Assembly (NCBI RefSeq): GCF_000174435.1
Contig: NZ_ACJN02000005.1
Span: forward strand, 47,822 to 111,821
DNA: 64,000 nucleotides
From: Desulfonatronospira thiodismutans ASO3-1
GTDB lineage: Bacteria > Desulfobacterota > Desulfovibrionia > Desulfovibrionales > Desulfonatronovibrionaceae
Direction: 5' to 3'
Shown here piece after piece: positions 60,198-64,000 of the stretch (positions are counted from its first letter, which is position 1; each line of letters begins with the position of its first letter). The notes under the pieces are model-generated. The model searched no databases. It was not told the DNA's origin and saw only the letters and a list, made by a program, of their open reading frames with translations. Made by a program: the position numbers and the translations under genes.

Positions 60198-60456
60198 ATG
60201 CTGTTCGCTCCTTGCGAGTCATTTGTCTGGCTGATATAATTCTAATTGTTCCTGTGCACTCAGTAAACGATACTACCAAACTTCTTCCTTTTGATGTTGT
60301 ACCGAAAAGCAGGTAGCGGTCTTCCTCAACCGAATGATCGGGATCCGATACGCAGGATGAGAAAACATCACCAAAAACCTCAGTGGCTTCGACGAATGAA
60401 ACTCCGTGTTTTTTAAAGTTTGACCTGTCTTTTGTATCATCCCAAGTGAAATCCAC
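60187..60456 (-). CDS. brnT: BrnT-family toxin
   Basis: This 89-aa protein has the BrnT pattern: FTWDDTKDRSNFKKHGVSFVEATEVFGDVF, RYLLFGTTSKGRSLVVSFTE and IRIISARQMTRKER. BrnT is a RelE-like ribonuclease toxin. Residues expected at its active region (W, KH, R near the end) are present. It appears intact. The antitoxin-like gene follows with overlap. Confidence 0.9.
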   Translation of the reverse strand: MDFTWDDTKDRSNFKKHGVSFVEATEVFGDVFSSCVSDPDHSVEEDRYLLFGTTSKGRSLVVSFTECTGTIRIISARQMTRKERTAYES

Positions 60457-60458
60457 AG

Positions 60459-60641
60459 CTAAACACTTCTCTTCTCATGGTTATATGTAAGGGTGTCGGG
60501 TACATCCTCAATGGCGTTTTTCGATATAGCGGTATAGTATTTGGGCTGAACTGATGAGGGCATAATATATCGTTTGATAAAATATCTTAATGATTGCTCC
60601 CGGATAGCTGCCACTGTCTGGCTAAAAACTATTTCTGGCAC
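60459..60641 (-). CDS. Short ORF upstream of brnT
   Basis: A 60-codon frame ends three bases before the brnT start. No family and no strong ribosome binding site are seen. It may be spurious or the relic of another gene. Confidence 0.25.
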   Translation of the reverse strand: MPEIVFSQTVAAIREQSLRYFIKRYIMPSSVQPKYYTAISKNAIEDVPDTLTYNHEKRSV

Positions 60642-60721
60642 CCTTATAGCAAAATATTAACCTTTTTGCTGCAGTCTGTAAAGGTAAGAAAGGGGATATC
60701 AACTATAAAAAAATTAGACCT

Positions 60722-61773
60722 TCAGGCTTTGCCCAACCTTTTCAAAGAGTAAATCCCTTCAACCCCGCCAATCGACGTAAATTTCCTTGTATCCTTGGAG
60801 CCAAGCAGGTGCTTGACCTGGTCGAATACCTCTTGGACAAAGTCTTTTCCGCCGATAACCCCGGAATCTGTAAAATACCGGCATCTGTATCTGAAGCGTT
60901 CTACTCGGGATATCTTGTAGCCTTTTTTTCTGGGTTTTTCCACAACCTTTTTTTCAATAGTCTTGCCTTTGCCTGCGTCTACTGCTCCGGTTTCATATAC
61001 GAACTGTCTGTATTTGCGGACAATCTCCTTGGGGTCCAGTTCGTTCCATTCCTTGAGGCCAAAATCTATAGATAAGAATCCGTCTTTGTTTCAGGTCTGG
61101 GTATGGTAGCCGAGTGAACTCCAGCGGTAATCCTCCGGTTTCTTAACAATACCGGCACGGATAGGGTTTAAGTCCACATAAGCCAGCATATTAACCAGAG
61201 TGCTTCCTTCCTGTACAATCATACTCTTAAACCGGCCACCCCAAAAGAAACCCTGCCGCCTGTGCTTTTTATTATAATACCTGGTTCACCCGGTTAAATC
61301 CCCCGCACAAAAAATGAGATTGCTAAAAATAGAAGGAGGTTACATATGGGGAGGTATTATATGGAGTGTAAGAAGGGTGATGTGCGGGGGGCTGCTACCG
61401 CAGCATTTAACCGGGTAAAGATCTGCTTGATGTCCTTCACATAGGCCCCAAGGCTGCAAAGCCTCTTCTTGACCTCAGCCATCCGGTCAGCAGGCATCTC
61501 GACCTTGTCACCATAATAGTTCTGCCACCGCTTGATAATGTCTGAATTGGAAATTTCATCCTCGTGGTGCATCCGGGCTACTAAGTGGAAATGATTGCCC
61601 ATAATGGCAAATCCCAGCACGTCAACAAAGTAAAGCCTGCTCAGTCTTTTGATAAGCCCCAGCAGGTAGTCTTTGTCAGTGTCTTTAATAGGTAGTCCGG
61701 GCAGGGCAGTACGGGATATGACGTGGTAGACGGTGGCTTGGTCATTGCGGATAAAACGGGCTATGCGGGGTAT
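60722..61773 (-). pseudogene. RAYT transposase gene with three lesions
   Basis: This is a full-length relative of the RAYT genes at 21644 and 26464. The start codon is changed from ATG to ATA (61771-61773). A 131-bp miniature insertion splits the KQxFTRYYN region at about 61286-61416. The codon after YHTQT is TGA instead of Gly near 61092. The HUH motif (MGNHFHLVARM) is still readable. It carries the TIEKKVVEK variant also seen in RAYT copy 2. It has inserted into, or lies against, a truncated integrase at 61786. Confidence 0.9.
61286..61416. mobile_element. 131-bp miniature insertion in the RAYT pseudogene
   Basis: The ends TCACCCGGTTAAAT and ATTTAACCGGGT are inverted, with a second inner pair CCCCCGCAC/GTGCGGGGG. 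Compared with intact RAYT genes the insertion is clean, between CTGGT and AAAG; GGT occurs on both sides and may be the duplication. No coding capacity. Confidence 0.8.
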
Positions 61774-61785
61774 AAGATACCGCCC

Positions 61786-62124
61786 TTAAGGCTGGTGGTT
61801 GAGCTGTTGAAAAAATGGATAGCATAAGCTCTTCTTCATTTCCCATGGAACACTGTCCACTTTGCTGTGGAATGCTGTCCGTTTTCCCGTGGAATACGCA
61901 TGCTCTTTTATCCGGAGATACTCATTGGGTCTTAAGTGCTGTACGTCTTCCACTTTCAGGCGCAGCAGATCCCCGATGCGCAGTCCGTTGTTTATGCCCA
62001 TGGTGAACAGGAGCAAATCCCTGGGGCTATCTTTGAGAAGCTTCTTTATGGCCTTGATGTCTTCAAGCCTTCTTATGGGCTCGACCTTGATAGAACTGCC
62101 TTTGGTGGGATGGTTTGTTTTCAT
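61786..62124 (-). pseudogene. Tyrosine recombinase, truncated
   Basis: The N-terminal 75 codons read VEPIRRLEDIKAIKKLLKDS, LLLFTMGINNGLRIGDLLRLKVEDV and RIKEH, the start of an XerC/D-like catalytic domain with its first Arg. The rest is replaced by a short GTGGAAxxCTGTCC-type repeat and then the RAYT element. The HxxR and Tyr motifs are gone, so it is not functional. Confidence 0.8.
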
Positions 62125-62352
62125 GTCTTGGGTTATACAAACTGTGCTTAGTTATTGCCAAAAAACTTGACGTAATCTTTAGATTGTGAAGGTGGGTGTG
62201 AAAGTGATTAGAATTAACTGCTTGTTATCATTGTATATTTGAGGAAGTTTTTATCGAATGTCAATTTTATCAAAAGTTGGCATTTAGTCCTGTTCCCCTG
62301 CCACCTAATAATTCTCCTTGCCTACCTGAAGACTATGCCTTATTCTTCCCTT

Positions 62353-63354
62353 ATGAGTGATACAAGCAAATACCACGATCACACTTTCAGGGCGATACTG
62401 GGACGAGAACCCGTGGCAAGGGATTTCGTAAGGTATCATCTGCCGGAAGAGATAACCAGGGACATGAACCTGGATACTGTCAAGGTGTCCTCCAGGTCAT
62501 ATGTCAGCGACAATCTCAAGGAGAGCATGACCGATATCGTGATCACCCTGCAGCTCAATACTGGAGAGCCCGCTGAAATATACATATTGGTAGAGCACAA
62601 GAGTGATCTGGATGCCTGGACCAAGATCCAGCTATTCAAATACATGAACGAAGTCTGGCAGAGCTTTATCCAGAAGAAAACCGGAACTCTGCCGATCATA
62701 ATTCCTTTGGTTTTTTATCACGGAACAGCCAGGTGGAATTATAGCCTGGAGTTTTCTGACCTCTTTAATCTACCGTCTGAGCATTACAGGAAATATATTC
62801 CGAATTTTGAACATCTCCTGCATGAAGTCCCGGAAATCAATAAGAAGAAGGCCAAGACCTCCATTACCCTTGAGGTTTTTCACCAGGTCCTTGAATACAT
62901 ATTTTATCCGGAAAAAAGAGATCAGATATATGAAGCTTTAGAGCTGTTGTTTAAAGGTTTGGATGCCAAAGAGGCTCATGAAATCTTTGCAATTTTGATC
63001 AAGTATTTGCTTATAGCCACAGATGAAACGCCCGAAGAGGCAGAAGAGAAGGTCAAACATCTTCCCAAAGGAGGAGAAACCGTGAGAACCACAGCAGAAG
63101 TATTGGAAGAACGAGGTTACAATAAGGCCATTAAGGAAAAACCTATATGGGAAAGACAGGCAGAGCTAAAAAACGCTAAAGAAACCCTCATAGATGTAGC
63201 CACAGAAGCATACGGTCCCTTACCTGGCTCACTCTACGAGAAAATCAAGTCCATTCAATCTCTGGAGAACTTAAGGGCTCTAAACAGAAAAGTGATCAGA
63301 ACCCAGTCCCTCGAAGAATTTACCGAACTCGTAAACAGAGCAGCACAGAATTGA
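62353..63354 (+). CDS. Rpn-family PD-(D/E)XK nuclease/putative transposase
   Basis: This protein of about 333 aa belongs to the Rpn/transposase_31 family. The N-terminal nuclease domain shows YHDHTFRAILGREPVARDFV, MTDIVITLQLNTGEPAEIYI then LVEHKS (Asp then ExK). A conserved LPIIIPLVFYHGTARWNYSL follows. The C-terminal helical region (about 245-333) ends in SLEEFTELVNRAAQN. ATG 62353 (MSDTSKYHDH) is preferred over the longer frame, whose extra sequence is hydrophobic and not family-like. Rpn proteins nick DNA and promote RecA-independent recombination. A convergent paralogue's 3' end lies at 63790-64000. Confidence 0.9.
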   Translation: MSDTSKYHDHTFRAILGREPVARDFVRYHLPEEITRDMNLDTVKVSSRSYVSDNLKESMTDIVITLQLNTGEPAEIYILVEHKSDLDAWTKIQLFKYMNEVWQSFIQKKTGTLPIIIPLVFYHGTARWNYSLEFSDLFNLPSEHYRKYIPNFEHLLHEVPEINKKKAKTSITLEVFHQVLEYIFYPEKRDQIYEALELLFKGLDAKEAHEIFAILIKYLLIATDETPEEAEEKVKHLPKGGETVRTTAEVLEERGYNKAIKEKPIWERQAELKNAKETLIDVATEAYGPLPGSLYEKIKSIQSLENLRALNRKVIRTQSLEEFTELVNRAAQN

Positions 63355-63380
63355 CCTCTAACCTCCTTGGTTCACCAACA

Positions 63381-63414
63381 GGCCACGCTGATTCAGTAGG
63401 TGTGGCCTTTTTTT
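63381..63414 (+). terminator. Rho-independent terminator after the Rpn gene
   Basis: GGCCACGC pairs with GTGTGGCC and is followed by TTTTTTT, 26 bp after the stop codon. Confidence 0.85.
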
Positions 63415-63685
63415 GTCCTTCCAAATTATACTCCTGCATCTATTTATTGAAGTAGATCGTTTAGGTCATGCCTGGGGCAACACCAACACAATCCTCGACG
63501 AAGCCAGGAATGCTGATGAACTGGATATTGATGAACTCTTCAGCTGGAATGTGGTGGATACAGCTGAAAATATTCTGGATGTCGTCGACGAACAGATAAT
63601 TGAAGATGCTAAAGCGGGCCATGCCCGCAACCCAAAGAAGAAAAGAGTTTTTTGCCCACCCCAGTTGAATGGAAGACCCAGTTGA
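63413..63685 (+). CDS. ORF of unknown nature between convergent Rpn genes
   Basis: The 90-codon frame contains TNTILDEARNADELDIDELFSW then NVVDTAENILDVVDEQI and ends GHARNPKKKRVF. The acidic middle looks protein-like, but no family is recognised and no ribosome binding site is seen. The sequence around GCCCGCAACCCAAAGAAG resembles 49612-49632. Probably a gene fragment. Confidence 0.3.
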   Translation: MSFQIILLHLFIEVDRLGHAWGNTNTILDEARNADELDIDELFSWNVVDTAENILDVVDEQIIEDAKAGHARNPKKKRVFCPPQLNGRPS

Positions 63686-63789
63686 ATGAGAAGAAATTCA
63701 ACCGGGCAGGAATTCAACGGGGCAGGCAGATCACACCCAGTGAAATCCGCTGCGCTGAGACTTCGTCTATTTCATAAGGAGGTTCGAGG

Positions 63790-64000
63790 TTAGTTCTGTG
63801 CTGCTCTGTTTACGAGCTCGGTAAATTCTTCGAGGGACTGAGTCCTGTAAACCTTTCTGGTTAAAGTCCGCAGGTTATCTATGGAGTTTATAGACTTGAT
63901 TTTATCCTGGAGAGAATTTGGTAAAGGTCCGTGGAAGTCTCCAGCCACATCTATGAGGTTTTCACGGGCATATTCAAGCTTAGCGTGCTTTTCCCATTTA
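63790..64000 (-). CDS. Second Rpn-family protein, C-terminal part (runs off the window)
   Basis: The minus strand encodes WEKHAKLEYARENLIDVAGD, FHGPLPNSLQDKIKSINSID and the end SLEEFTELVNRAAQN, identical at the C-terminus to the Rpn protein at 62353-63354 and similar before it. The gene enters from beyond 64000 and converges on the first one. The last about 45 bp of both genes and a few bases downstream form an inverted repeat. Confidence 0.87.
   Translation of the reverse strand, partial: KWEKHAKLEYARENLIDVAGDFHGPLPNSLQDKIKSINSIDNLRTLTRKVYRTQSLEEFTELVNRAAQN

Larger units (their letters stand above)
63309..63835. repeat. Inverted repeat formed by convergent Rpn 3' ends
   Basis: The sequence from CCCTCGAAGAATTTACCGA to just after the stop codon at about 63309-63365 is nearly complementary to about 63776-63835. 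It extends past both stops (ACCTC...ACCTCC), so it marks a duplicated segment, not only conserved coding. Confidence 0.8.

Noticed and set aside
1..64000. tRNA or rRNA genes as integration targets
   Set aside because: I looked near the integrase genes for cloverleaf-like sequence with a TTCGAAT-type loop and CCA and found none that I could support.

Overview
The window is accessory DNA from what is probably a haloalkaliphilic Gram-negative bacterium of the Desulfobacterota (Desulfonatronospira/Desulfonatronovibrio-like). That guess rests on very acidic secreted proteins and on the mix of mobile elements (IS21 with extra genes, three-recombinase elements, REP-associated transposases); no taxonomic marker gene is present. 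I see no rRNA, tRNA, CRISPR array or core-metabolism operon.

Layout. (1) 0.4-13.7 kb is an integrative or satellite-like island. It holds a tyrosine integrase split cleanly by a four-gene IS21 element (827-4221, 5-bp target duplication), a strongly structured intergenic element, a second tyrosine recombinase, an AlpA/Xis-like regulator, a 47-aa leader ORF with an internal hairpin, a primase-helicase broken by a 4-bp duplication, a MerR-like coiled-coil regulator and an intact second integrase. (2) 13.4-16.6 kb holds an orphan Xre regulator, a PemK/MazF-type toxin-antitoxin pair, and the decayed remains of a secreted trypsin-like protease with a Calx-beta domain, killed by a nonsense codon and by an IS66-like miniature element with an 8-bp target duplication. 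A short 3' remnant of rmlA follows. (3) 16.5-27.5 kb holds a three-tyrosine-recombinase (RIT-type) element with two zinc-binding accessory genes, next to a REP-associated tyrosine transposase (RAYT) and an array of 46-bp REP-like repeats. About 5.09 kb of this is tandemly duplicated; the second copy has lost most of the third recombinase.

(4) 27.4-49.1 kb is the biological centre: a surface-protein locus, all on the minus strand. Three giant acidic proteins (1764, 2470 and 2245 aa) are followed by a SapC-family protein, a 71-aa protein and a 106-aa protein. The giants carry PPC-like domains, DUF285 repeats, a V8/trypsin-like protease, Ig-like and CARDB-like domains, perfect 309-bp tandem repeats and a long beta-strand repeat. 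Their C-termini look like type I secretion signals. I infer an S-layer, adhesin or cell-envelope system; the secretion machinery is not in the window.

(5) 49.1-64 kb is a gene graveyard. It contains an AAA/DUF4143 ATPase, an orphan CheR-like methyltransferase and a dense run of toxin-antitoxin loci (RHH/RelE, HicAB with a truncated hicA, DUF4258/DUF2283, an Xre antitoxin with toxin tail, PemK-like, BrnT-like). It also contains decayed RAYT copies, a DUF4338+ISKra4-type transposase pair, IS66-like MITE copies, and two convergent Rpn-family nuclease/transposase genes at the right edge.
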